Below, in pieces: positions 28,480 to 55,000 of a stretch of 55,000 nt of DNA (position 1 is the stretch's first letter; every line of letters begins with the position of its first letter). Made by a program: the position numbers and the translations under genes. The notes under the pieces are model-generated. The model was not told the origin of the DNA. It made no database searches and was given only the letters and a program-made list of their open reading frames with translations. The stretch is taken from contig SEYY01022119.1 in assembly GCA_009176605.1 (NCBI GenBank), forward strand, positions 147,501-202,500. Reading direction: 5' to 3'. Origin of the DNA: Armadillidium nasatum (lineage: Eukaryota; Arthropoda; Malacostraca; Isopoda; Armadillidiidae).

Positions 28480-28810
28480 GGTTAGATTATATTTTTTTGG
28501 TCTGATTATCAGTAGTTAGTAATTTGGAAGTGTCAGCAGTGTTTATTAGCTAAGATTATAGATAACCGAATATAAGAAATCAAAATGTTAACTATTAAAG
28601 TTAAATGGTGATTAGTAATCTCTGTAATCATGTTAGACCATTGGTTGAGTATTACACAAATTTGTGACTTCTTAAGAAAATGCCAAATATATCAGAGGAA
28701 ATACAGTGCAAAGCAACAGGAATTATTTTTATATTTAAAAAAAAGTTTAAAATAACTTGGTATAAGGTAGATCATAAAACAAGCTGATGAAAGGGTAGGC
28801 AATTTTTATT
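28480..28810 (+). mobile_element. CR1-like LINE scrap
   Basis: Across frame changes it reads LIISS, then a VISNLCNHVRPLVEYYTNL-like stretch and EIQCKATGII, in the same order as IISSNL, VINKIYNSYVRQALEYC and the RATRMI region of the 8885-9945 copy. Confidence 0.6.
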
Positions 28811-28981
28811 TATTGGTGCAAGTTAATTATTTGTATAATGGAAATGCAAATCTTACATGAGCTATTTGAAGTCAGTAATAACATTGCTTCTGTTGATTGT
28901 TATTGTCTTGATTGGCAAATGTGACTTCAAGCTGTCTCTAATTTTCTCAAGTTTCTTACAAGAATGTAAACCAATAAATGT

Positions 28982-29122
<141 letters not shown>

Positions 29123-29134
29123 AGAAAGAAAATC

Positions 29135-32100
29135 ATGGGGCGACGAAAGAAAACTATTGATCCAAAGCAGATGTTGCTCTCAAATAATTTGAAGTTAAAA
29201 TCTCAAACAAAAACTTCTTCAATCAAAACAAAAACAGTTAAAACTCAAACTTCAAAGAGATCCACACGATCCTCTCCACATTTATCTCCAGTAAAAACTC
29301 CAAGTAAAAGACGAGGTAGACCCAAGCCACAAGCCAAAGCTTCTGCAAAGATAAAAGAATCCTTGTCATCAGATGAATCATTTTCAGATAAGTGTGATGA
29401 GCCAATTGCTGAACAGAATAACAACAATAATAATGAAGTGGTTAAGAAAAACTCTCCCACTTTTAACAACAATAATAATAATACATTGAAGAACATTAAT
29501 GATAATAATAACAATAATAATAAAAAGCCCCAGAGAAACACTTCTCCAGGTAAACAACCCAGTCCAAATAGAAATTCTGCGAGTCCAAATAAGGGTTCTC
29601 CAACCTCAAATAAAAGTCAACAATCTAGCCCAAAAGAGAAACAGTCAACTTCTTCGCCTTCACAGAATCGAGAAGAATTAAACAAAACAACAGATACTTT
29701 ACCATCAGAAAATGAAAATATTCCAAAGAAGATTATTGCTTCAAATCGTCTCTCGACTGTTAAACCAGTAAGTACAAAGTTTTTAATTTATTTATAGAAA
29801 AAGGAAATATGATAATCTGCTTTTCAGTTCATTTACAGAAATATTTTTAAATATAAAATTGTTTTTACTTTTATTAATTTAAGTTTTTATCAATTACTTA
29901 ATTTAAAGGTTTAATTTATGATTTCTTCATTAATTAAAATTTCAGCTACCCAATCCTAAAATTTGAAGTTGAAGTAAGAGTTAAAATTTCAAATGAGATA
30001 GTCAGAGTTGAAAGTCTTTAGCAACTATTTCAACATTGCGAGTTGTATAACAATGGAATAATGTCCTTTTTAAGACCTTTACTTCTATTTTTAAACTAAA
30101 TTGTCATTTTTAGTATCATTCGATAATTACAGGAGGAACATTACGAAAACAAAATGCATTAATGCTTTTATAGTTTTTGTTGTTTCTTTAAGGATTTAAC
30201 TTTTGTTTCCACAAAATTTATATGCTGTATTTGAAATAAATTATCATATCAATTAAACTGATAATAAACAGTATGTTAATACTTTCATGTAGCATGGAAG
30301 AACCTTTTGAGCCACATAGATTTGAAAAAAAAAATTGCCTGTAACTTTCAAAATAAAAAAAAATTGTTTCATCCTTAAAAAAGCGAAAATCTTAGGTAGA
30401 GCTAGTTGAAAGTTACATTGGAAATAGAGCCGAAAGTTAGAAATTTTAATGAAAGTAAAGTTTTAGCAAAAAATTATTATTATTATTATAATAATTATAG
30501 CTCGTACCTCAGGGCCATTAGATAATTGTAGGCAAAAAGCTTTGGGAAGTTTCTTACTAGGATTATGGACTAACCGGGAGCCCCTGCCAACCCCCACCCC
30601 TGCCTTGGCAAATAATCAGGGAAAACCGGGGTTTATCCTCCTGGGTTAATTGCAAATTATACTTAATGGTGGATGAAATCAAACAAAATATAAGAAAATT
30701 AAGATTTTAATTCCATTACTCCTTCGTTACATATTGGGTGGGGCAAAATGAATACAACATAAAAGAGGAAGCAAACAATTCACTCACTTAAATCACTATT
30801 CACTATCAGAATCTTCTTCTTGAACATTTACATCATAAGTTTTAGAATTTGGGGGAATTAAATGTTCAGGAACAGAGAGTAGTGAGGTTGAATATGTTAC
30901 TGCTCTAAAATTATTTTAAAAGCAGTAGCATTTCTACATTCTTTGGCAATAGTTTGATTCTATCTTTTTGATTTGAATTCTCTTTCACGGTCGCTGGAGC
31001 TTGCTAGTGGGCACAAATATACTCTTTCTAGTGTGGGAAGATCATTCTTGTTTACCTTCCAGAAAGCAATAGTCATTGTTGATGTTAATTATTTTCATTT
31101 TTAAATATTTATTCATCTCAGTCCGAACAGACGCTGTTAAATTAGGACATAGTCCTGTACTGGCTTCTGAATTATCTGAGTTCACAAGGACAACATCTCG
31201 CGAAGATACGAATCCATAAGATTTAATTTCCTGAAAATTTTTAAATTTTCGTTACTTGAAGTCTTTTAAAACTTAATTTACAGTCATCAGTATTTTAATG
31301 ATGAAACGAATACTATTAACTATTATATTTACTTTATTAGACTGCAATAAACATATTTCCATATTGTCCTCAGTATTGAAAATGAACTTTAATTTTATAA
31401 AATCTGTAATTTCCTTTAAAAACATATCTGAAAAAAAAATGCATATAATCATTAATATAAGTGAATGTTGGCCATTCTACTCCTTCTTATAATTCAATTA
31501 ATCTCAATTAAAATTATATTTAATTTTCTTAACCTAAAATTTTCAGTTCTTTTGACTTCTTTACAAATTTTAGGCAACCCTGGTAGGTCCCTACCTAGGA
31601 TCCACATAAGAAGTTGAGCAATAGACCTTCATCATGAAAATATAAATTCAGTCGTTTTACTGTTTACACCACAATGATAGAGTTGAAAATTTTAAAGTGG
31701 ATGATATAATTTTTTTTTTATTTTTGAGATCGATTGAAAATCAATAAATTGAAAGTAGTTAAATAGTTTCAATTGTGTGCATTTGTGGGTGGAATGATTG
31801 AAGGTGAAATTGTATTAAACCAATCTTTAAAAATATTGGCTTATATTTTGTATACTTTAACAGTTTCTTACATTAACATTCTTTGTGTTTTCAGCACCAT
31901 TAAATTCTATCGTAAATATTTAATTTCTCCCATATATTCCTTCCCTCAATTTCCTTCACATCACTTTTCTATTTATATACGTTTGTTAATAGCCAACAGC
32001 TTTGTCATACTAGTTAGTAAATGGAGCAAAGCTCATTTGTGCCTTTATATTTTTGTATATCCTTGACTTGAATGTTATTTCAGACTATTTGAACTCACGA

Positions 32101-33760
32101 ATGTATACTATGAATAATGTAGAGTACATGCAGCTTTTGTTTTTGTTTTTTCATACTTATATATGATGTTAATATTTAAAAAATTTTAAATACTTTTTAA
32201 TATTGTTAGATAAAATTTTAACTAAACGTTGGTTGTTTCAGGAAGGACAAAAATCACACCAGGTTAAGTGCAAAGTTTGTAAGCAGTGGTTCCCCAATCG
32301 TTATTTTCAAAGAAAACACATGCTTATGGAACATGAAGACCAGCTTTATGAATGTCGAGTTTGCTCCTTTAATTCTGTTGATCCAGAGAAACTTAAAAGC
32401 CATATTATAAAATTGCATGTTACTAAGAAGGAAAAATCAGAAACTGTTTCTCTTGATAGTCTGCAGGGTGAACTGGAAAAATTGATTGATAAAAAAATTC
32501 CAAGAAAAGTAATGATGGAAGATGGAGTTACTCTTGGCAGAGATGTTAACAGCAAGATGAGATACATTTGTGCTCTTTGTAACAGAATTTATACAAGTAA
32601 ATATTCCTTAGAAAGACATGTTAGATGTCACACATTAGAGAAGCCTTATCAGTGTGACGTTTGCAACTTTACTTCAAGTTACAGGGAACACATGATGCGC
32701 CATATGACAAGTGTTCATTTGATTGTGCATTCAAATGCTCCCAAGGTTAAATATGTACCTAAAAAGAAGCGTACATCAGAAGAATCTGCTAAAGAAAGCA
32801 ATGATGAAGAAAATGAAGTACAAGGACCATCTGGGGAGAATTCAGAAAATCTTTCCAAAAAGAGAAGAAATATTCTTCGTGAAAGGTTTGAATGCGCTGT
32901 TTGTGGATTAAGAGCAACTCACAAGACAGATTTAGTAGAACACATTAAAGCAAAACATCCTAATGCTCATATCGAGTCTCTTGAAAACTTTGATGGATCC
33001 AAAGTTCATTTAATTGTTACTGTTGCAAAGAAACCGAAACCAACAAAGAGGTTGACTATTCAGTGCACTTATTGTTTTCTCATATTTCATGATACATGGA
33101 AATACAAAGTTCACCTTCGATCTCATACTGGCGTAAAGCCATTCCAATGTAGTTTATGTGATTTAAAAGCAACTAGTAAAATGACAGTACGGGATCACAT
33201 ACACAGAAAGCATAAAGGTGCTACTGATGCCAAGATCATAATTAAAACAGTAAGCATTGATGGAAGCGTTGAAAAAGTGGAACTTCCTGTCCCTTGGAGA
33301 GAATTTAAATGTGAACAATGTAATGAACAATTTAATGATAACTACAATCTTAAACTACACAAACAGAAAAATCATCGTGATTCGTTTCCATTCCAGTGTA
33401 CTATATGCGAACATAAGGAACTAACTAAAGCTGGTATGGTAATCCACTGTGTATCAACCCATAAAAATGAAAACGTAGATTCAATGATAACGAGGAATGG
33501 AAAACCCATCAAAATGGGCCCAGTCAACCTTCCAACATGCGATTTTTGCAGTAAAATGTTTTCATACAGATCTCAACTCAATATTCATATGAAAGTTCAT
33601 ACAGGAGAGAAGTCTTTTAACTTGTGAACATTGTGATTACAAGACCAATTTGAAGAAGTATTTGATAAACCATGTTCAAAAGGCTCACTTTTCAGATGGA
33701 GAACCAAGAAAACGAAAACCTCGCAGAACAAAAATAGAGTTGAAGAAGGAAAAGGAATAA
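29135..33760 (+). CDS. AT-hook and C2H2 zinc-finger protein, 2 coding exons, one frameshift
   Basis: Likely nuclear DNA-binding protein. Exon 1 is 29135-29767 (211 codons, phase 0, donor GTAAGT at 29768); exon 2 is 32242-33760 (acceptor TTGTTTCAG). The N-terminal 211 residues are basic and Ser/Lys/Asn-rich, with an AT-hook core RGRPKP at residues 60-65 and three Asn runs of six (about 95-100, 111-116, 124-129). Exon 2 encodes ten readable C2H2 fingers (for example YECRVC..H4H, YQCDVC, FECAVC, FQCSLC, FKCEQC, FQCTIC, PTCDFC) and, after one extra A at 33619-33620, an eleventh finger (TCEHCDYKTNLKKYLINH) and a basic tail ending at TAA 33758-33760. Without that base the protein is about 716 residues; with it, translation stops at 33627 after HTGEKSFNL. 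The linkers HTLEKPYQC, HTGVKPFQC and HTGEKSF are classic finger linkers. I do not recognise an orthologue. Upstream 5' UTR exons are likely but not seen. Confidence 0.9.
29768..32241 (+). other. Intron of the zinc-finger gene
   Basis: A 2.5-kb GT-AG intron. I see no clear transposon core or long (TA)n in it. A C-rich stretch near 30570-30650 interrupts otherwise AT-rich sequence. Short ORFs here (31298-31492, 31773-32066) show no recognisable domain. Confidence 0.75.
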
Positions 33761-33835
33761 GTACCATGTCTTCCACATATTGAAACCAATTACCTTATCT
33801 TGTGCCTTAATTTGTTCTATAGTAAAAAAAAAAAA

Positions 33836-33841
33836 AATAAA
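33836..33841 (+). terminator. Candidate polyadenylation signal of the zinc-finger gene
   Basis: AATAAA followed by overlapping AATAAATAAAT repeats, about 75 bases after the restored stop. Other hexamers occur further down, so the used site is not certain. Confidence 0.45.

Positions 33842-35271
<1,430 letters not shown>

Positions 35272-35360
<89 letters not shown>
35272..35360. repeat. (TA)n microsatellite
   Basis: TA tract with one AATA break, just outside the hAT-like MITE that starts at 35379. Confidence 0.96.
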
Positions 35361-35363
<3 letters not shown>

Positions 35364-35378
35364 TAAATTATTCTAAAA

Positions 35379-35897
<519 letters not shown>

Positions 35898-36043
35898 TTC
35901 TAAAGGATTATACTAAAGAAAATAAACTCGCCGTAAAAGGTAGTTTTTAGATCTGTGAATAGAGAATGCTAGCATTTTTTGTATATACATAGATACTTTT
36001 TATACCTGACAATGAAGCATAAACATAGTAAAGATAATTTATA

Positions 36044-36295
36044 CTGTTGTATGAATACAAACATTAACATAACGAAATTTGTTACAAATAATAAATTTCT
36101 GGCCACTGGAACTGGATATGTCGGCAAAATTGAATCATATGAGGGGTGTAAAGGACAAAGACATAATTTTTACTGTGATATAAATAAAAACAATAGCATA
36201 ATAAATTTGTTACAAATAATAAATTTCTCGCCATTGAAAATGGGTATGATCGTCAGAAGTGAATCATGTGAGGGGTTGTCAGGGCAAAGTCAATG
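36044..36295. repeat. Tandem duplication of about 130 bp
   Basis: Two consecutive units share AAATTTGTTACAAATAATAA, TTTCT.GCCA, TATG.TCG and GAATCAT.TGAGGGGT. The ORF across it (35979-36440) reads repeat sequence and has no recognised domain. Confidence 0.85.
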
Positions 36296-36439
36296 GGTCA
36301 AAGGAATATGGCTAGCAACACCGGCCCTTCAATTTCCCTTCTTGAAACAACCCAATCTAGCACAAGCACAATTTATTATCCATTATTACGTAAATTTTGG
36401 TATATCTAGCATTGAAGTAAAAACTTTGATGGTGACTTG

Positions 36440-37983
<1,544 letters not shown>

Positions 37984-38150
37984 TTATTTTTATTTTTTTT
38001 TATTTTTTTTTATTTTTTTTTCAGATAAAACCTTATGCATTTACCAAAGAAATAAGTCTAAATACTAGGATTTTTTTTTTTTTTTTTATCCAAAATTTGT
38101 CAATTTTATAGAACCTTGATTTTCATTTGTTTTATTCTTTTCCAATAATT

Positions 38151-48449
<10,299 letters not shown>

Positions 48450-48450
<1 letters not shown>

Positions 48451-48960
48451 GGGTTTGACACATAAGTGAAGAAATACCTGCTCCATTCTTTTGTACCATT
48501 AAAAGTGTTCCTCTCGCTCAAATTGCATTTGAGCAGCAGGATGCTGCGCTGCTCACCTTAACTCAGAGCAAAAACATCTAGTCGGAGTGAAGAAGACCAT
48601 ACAGATTATTCAATCAGTGCCAATCGAATGGAAATGATTGATGCATAAGACAAAGAGCTCATATTCCTGATTTACTCAAGTCAGTGAGCTTCTGCGAAAC
48701 TGTCACTTTGGCCGTTATCTCCTGCTGTCTATAATTCTCTTATGCTCCCACAATGGAAAAGAGTTTATTTGAGAACTGGCTGAACTGCGATTCGTGCTTT
48801 CAAGGGAGCAATACACAGAGAATCGTAATCGTTGTACATATACCGGCACTAGGCAGTCTTCATTTATCAGTTGAACAGGAGACAATGACGATTACCAGCA
48901 CAGTAAAATTACTTCTGCAATTCAGATGGCCAGCTATGTCTATTGTTATCTATATTGTAT
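48450..48960 (+). mobile_element. Possible Ty3/Gypsy retroelement relic (RT/RNase H region)
   Basis: Frame-hopping translation gives a SEEIPAPF stretch (about 48462-48488), AFEQQDAALLTLT-like (about 48525-48564), a segment resembling the Y-A-FDRELLAVY block (about 48704-48735), and RQSSFIS followed by a TGDND stretch (about 48847-48885), in the order expected before the end of a Gypsy RNase H domain. Frameshifts occur every few tens of bases, so this is suggestive only. Confidence 0.3.
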
Positions 48961-51900
48961 AAGAGGCGGCTTACCTTCTCTTTATAGTGTGAACGATCCA
49001 GCAACTAATGTTATTCACTTGATTCTGGAGAGCTTTTTTATTTGCGTATGTCCAAAAGAGAAGTTGATTCTAAAATGTGTGCTTCATAGGAATATTACGC
49101 GACTCGATGGAGAATAAAATATTGCCTTCTGTGTGGTTAACCATTTTTATTGGCTCTATTATGCGTGGAGCTAAATCTGTTAAAGAAGAATATATATAAC
49201 AACATCAAGATTGTTCTTGAGAGGTTGCAATATCATGAGATTTAATAGCTTGTTGGTTAATTATTGTTCATCTTTTTGTAATAAGGAAATGTCGGTATAT
49301 AGATCAAATTCGCTTACCACTCCTTTCTTCTCTCCCCCGTCAGGCGTAAAGAGAAGAGGTTACAGCAAACTTAAAATTACTACATAGTTTTCTGTAGTGA
49401 TTACTGGAGATCATGTGTTTGATGAGGCTGCAGATCATGGTAGTGCTATTTGCGGTGAACTATAATAATGGACGACTTCAAGCAAAGGCAGAGAATTTGA
49501 CATCTGGCGTATTAGATTTAATTTGTCATCAATAAAGACCTATAGTCGATAGGAAGTAACATCTGTCTTCCTCCCTTTGCACTTAAAAACTTGGTCCCTA
49601 AATATATATACGATGAAAAGTCAGAATTCTTTCTAATAGTCCTTCTTGATCATCAGTGTAAGGGAATTTGAGCCTGTCAGCCCATTATGTTGTTCATACT
49701 TTATGGTACCCTGGCCTTATTGAATAGAGGAAGAGAAAAATATGGAGAGATAGAAAAAAATATTTTATAGGAAACCTCAAAGCCAAAGAATTATTCTGCA
49801 TGATAGTAGTGGCAAACTTATATTTCAATCACATTATCATTAGTGACTAGACGAGGACTAAAACTGATAAGCATATAGAGTACAATGTCCCTCCAGTAAT
49901 TAATCATTGTGCTTGCGCAAATTTACTATATTTCTGGTTAATATGTTAAAGAACAGCAATGATTTATTACATAACATATATCGAAGTTGATATGTGGTAA
50001 ATAACTGAACTAATGCATGGCCTGCGATTCTCGGATGGTTTAGCCATGATTATCAAGATTCATTATTTACACAATTATTTGGACAATTTTCCGGAGAACC
50101 TCTGGGATGTGAGTGATGAACAAGGGGGCGTTTTCATCAGGACATTAAAATAATGGAAGAGCGTTATCAAGGCCTCTGGGACTCGCATATGATGGCGTAT
50201 TATTGCTGGAGCTTGATGAGAGATTACCCAGAAGCTGTACATCAGAGATCATCCAAGAAAAGAAAGTTCAGATAACTTATGTCCATTTTACCATATTGAT
50301 CATATTAGTTCAACTAGTATATATATATATATATATTATATATTATATTATATATATTCATATATTATATATTAATTATATATATAATATATATATATAA
50401 TATATTAATATATATATTAATATAATTAATATATATAAATATATTAATATAATATAGTGGTATGTTACTCACGAGTCAATAAGTATATCACTAAAATAAT
50501 ATATATTTTTCTTTTGTTTCTTCTTCTCCAAATTGTATTCAGTCCAATTTTTTTGTACATGAACGTTTTGGTAAATCTTTGTCTATCTTTTACTTTGATA
50601 TAAGAATATATAAAAAAAAAATGTTAATCAATTTTGTACTAAATATCTACGATGTTCTCTAAGTTCAGTGTGGTATACATTTCCAAAAATAAAATATTTC
50701 ATAATATATATGTACATAATTGAGTAATTATCATCTATAATAAAGTTCTTACTGTTTTAATAATTGAATATAATATCTTGAAATCATACTGATGCGTCAT
50801 TTTAGTACAGCTCACCACCAACATAACTGAGTTCTCTCATTTATATCTACTGTCAGATTCAGGAGCCATATTCCTTTCCTCATTGAGATGTAATTGTCTT
50901 GTATCTTTAAAAAATCTCTCCTTGTGGGCTTTGGTTGTAGACACAAAAGTATATATAGATTGCATCTGGTTTTGGCTTTGATGTAGTACAGAGATGTGAA
51001 TGAGTTTTTAATATATAGACAGAAAATAAATAAGATATAACAAGTATTACAAATGAAACTAATCAATTTGAATAAATGAAGTATATAATACTAGCTACCT
51101 GGTACTTGTTGGTTAAGTATAGAAATTTAATGCTTCTTTTTTACCCATACTCACAAGTTCTTATAGAACATAAGGGTCTCTCCTCACCTATTCCTGTTAT
51201 CTATCTATCTCCTCAGAATATATATGAACCATCTCTATAAAAAAACCAATATAACAAATTCTTTTATGCTGTTCATTCTAGAAACAGGATATGTATGTCC
51301 TTCAGTATAAAAATTCTGGAGATAAATGACTCAAGGAGGCACAGAAATATAATGCACTACATTTGTACCTGAGATAGTGCTCTCATTGTCTACCCTGTGT
51401 GTGGGGATCATAGGCATACTGTTTATCTGAGAGTGATAGAGAAAACAATATACGACTGAAAAGTGCATAGTACAGCTCAGCAGTGAAAATATTTAAGCAT
51501 ACTAAGAAATCGATTTTAGTTAGATTTGATGTAAAAAGTACTCACTGGTGGTATCATAGTTCATGGGAGAATAGTTAGAGTTAGACATAAAAATTACTGA
51601 TCAAAGATTATGCCTTATATTCGTGAAGTGCAGAAAATACTTAGTTCAGGAATATTCCAAAAAATGTTTCACTATCTTTGTTATGACAACAGTACATGAT
51701 GTGGGTGTTATTTTTTTCTTTTTTATGAAACACACTCCGTTGAGCTACCGAGAGATGTGGGGTCTATAAATGATACCAGGTTACAAAGAGAAAAAGTATC
51801 ACTCTTTGAGCAGCATCAGGATGGTGTCTGAGAGTTAATTTGTACTCCTTGTCATATTGAGCATGTCGTGTGTAGGTATATTTTGTGGGAAATTAGGTAT

Positions 51901-53600
51901 AGCTACAAAAATATTTCATTCGTTATGAATAAGTGTGATCCTATTTTCAAACGATTTGGCGAGAAGTATTTTGTTCAGCCAACAGGAAGAATCAGTATAA
52001 TTGTGAGCTCTCAAATACAAGGTATATGAGATGATGTAACTGATATCTCAAGACTTCTCGATTACACTTGATGACACCTTATTTTGATTGAATCCTGACT
52101 TGAGAGAGATTTGTAGGTCAAGATCCGTGCATATTTTAAATATCGTATCATGTTTTATATACATGTCTCACCTTTACTTTTGCAAATTTCTTAAAGCTAT
52201 CATTTCGTTAGTTCTACTTAACAAGGCTTCTTTTACGGATTTCTTTATTAGATCAAATATCTGCGTGCCAATATAATTGAACATCTATATAAAAAGTTTG
52301 GGCATCACTTACCACAAGTCAATATCGTGAATGATTAAAAGGCTATTTATTCCAGTCTTCATTTCATAATTTTTAGGGTGAAAATATTTCATTGTTCTCT
52401 TATATATTAATGTCCTATAATTTGATTGCTCAAGGATAAAGATCGTCCCGTACTTTGGTGATCTTAGATTCTGTTCGCGTATAACATCTAAAAAACTATT
52501 AGTTAAACATATCTTGAAATATGTATTTTCAATAACATCTCCACTTCTGTATCACGTTTCGTACGACGTTTAAATCATCATAATTGTTTTCAAAGCACCT
52601 AGTATTATAGAACTTAGTCTCTGTTTAGGTATGATTTAATTACGGAGTTTACATTTTATCTCTCTCACTACAAAGTAGGAAAAGTATCATATTTTAGAAA
52701 CCTTTTTTTTCATCCTCCATATTCTACATTATGACTGTTCTGATATAGTTAGCGGTCTCCAAATTAGTATTGAGAATTAGATTTTTTTGCCTTACTTACA
52801 GTCGAAATATTTCTTATTTCTCTTTAGATGCATATACCGGAATTTCTAGTGTGTAATAGCTTTAGTTTAGTACATCTCCTCCTTGTCACTATGCACGTAT
52901 TACTAGAAAATATCTTTATTAACCATTTTATAATATGCGCTTATACAAACATGATGAAGTCCACTTCTCGATTGCTATGCAAGATAGTTCTCAAAAAAAG
53001 AATTTAACATGTTGCATTTACATTGAGATAGTATATATCATGATATACGACTCACATCGTTTTATAAAATTTATATAAGGTTATAATACAACCACGAGGA
53101 CTAAGCAAATTTTATGTCACAAAAGCTCATTCTAAGAATAAAACTCGACTATAGCTGCCATCTTGTACACCTGCAAAATAGTATACTTTACCACGGGTTA
53201 ATATAAGAGAAGAAAAGAACGACTTTTGGGGCAAAGCCTTTACCTACACAATTGGAAGATAGGCTCGGTTTGATCTGGAAAATTATCATAGAATTGAATA
53301 ATTTTGCGGATGTGACTCGAGCAACAAAAAAATTTTAACAATCTCTATAACATATCATGAGTCAATTCTATTTAAATAGACAAAATATTGAATAATTATG
53401 TGCCTCAGTTAATTAACTACTAACTTACCTTATCTTTTCTGGATTGATAATTCAATTTACAGTGTTGGAAAGAATCATGTTTGACACCCTATACTACTAA
53501 CTAATAGTACCTTTCAATTATACTTACATATAATAAGGAAAAGAGGGTATATATGAGGTAAGCAAGTGAATATTATAGTCCAATAATATAATAACTATAT
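48961..53600. other. Unassigned stretch
   Basis: No gene, RNA or clear element recognised. A degenerate TA-rich patch lies at 50319-50455. Small ORFs (50203-50400, 50812-51066, 52088-52276) carry no recognisable domain. Confidence 0.45.
50319..50455. repeat. Degenerate TA-rich patch
   Basis: Irregular TATATTA/AATATA mixture rather than pure TA, unlike tracts elsewhere in the window. Confidence 0.8.
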
Positions 53601-53607
53601 GGCAATA

Positions 53608-53734
<127 letters not shown>

Positions 53735-53922
53735 TAGAATAAGACAGTTGGGCAAGTCAAGTTTTATTTGTCAATGCATCTATCGGTTTTATCCACATGA
53801 CATTCATACAAATATACAAGTACGTAAAGAGCCAAAACATAGCCTGAAATAAAAGTTGCTAAAAGAAATACAGACATGTTACTTTATGCTAACCTTTGTT
53901 AAATTTGAGAGTCAGTCGGTAC

Positions 53923-54052
<130 letters not shown>

Positions 54053-54183
54053 CAAGCTTTACTAAAAGCACATTTTATACATAGTTTAGCTTGAAGTGAT
54101 AAATTTTAGGTTTTCATTTTGTTTGTGATATTTTTATGTTGTTACACTATTTTTGTGCTTTTTTTTATCAAAGTTATATTTTG

Positions 54184-55000
<817 letters not shown>

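Noticed and set aside
29245..29541. Leucine-rich minus-strand ORF
   Set aside because: It is the antisense of the Asn-run coding part of zinc-finger exon 1.

Overview
The window is nuclear DNA from an animal, most likely an arthropod and plausibly a malacostracan crustacean. The evidence is spliced genes with GT-AG introns, decayed LINE copies, and an extreme load of long (TA)n microsatellites, roughly 40 tracts, many of them 70-300 bp, in a very AT-rich background. The taxonomic guess rests on repeat style and protein resemblance only and is not proven by the sequence.

Three protein-coding genes can be reconstructed, all on the + strand. (1) RPL23 (ribosomal protein uL14), four coding exons at 5552-13015, complete in sequence at 140 codons but carrying one extra base in exon 2. 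(2) An AT-hook plus C2H2 zinc-finger gene, two coding exons at 29135-33760, about 716 codons with 11 fingers, also carrying one extra base just before the last finger. (3) The first six coding exons of a xylulokinase gene (XYLB), 38151-42862, about 247 residues. The C-terminal half is not recognisable in the remaining 12 kb, so the gene either continues past the window or is broken. The three genes do not form an obvious functional unit.

Layout: 1-5500 is upstream sequence with (CT)n minisatellite units, (TA)n tracts and two copies of one LINE family. 5.5-13 kb is RPL23; intron 1 holds an alternating inverted array of a (TA)n-bounded repeat and a CR1-like LINE piece, and intron 2 holds a minus-strand LINE. 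13-28.9 kb is intergenic, with two TIR elements (a 212-bp Tc1/mariner-type MITE and a 1.27-kb element with hAT-like ends), a degenerate direct-repeat block, another copy of the inverted repeat family, and a 3-kb near-perfect palindrome. LINE relics follow. 28.9-34 kb is the zinc-finger gene. 34-38 kb is intergenic with an hAT-like MITE and a 130-bp tandem duplication. 38-43 kb is the XYLB 5' half with a pogo/mariner-like MITE in intron 1. 43.2-53.6 kb almost lacks long (TA)n and holds a long inverted repeat and a possible Ty3/Gypsy relic. 53.6-55 kb returns to (TA)n-rich sequence.

The main unexplained pattern is the link between (TA)n tracts and element boundaries. LINE 3' ends, both ends of at least one inverted repeat family, palindrome centres and two splice donors all sit directly on (TA)n tracts. 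This suggests elements that carry, target or seed TA microsatellites.
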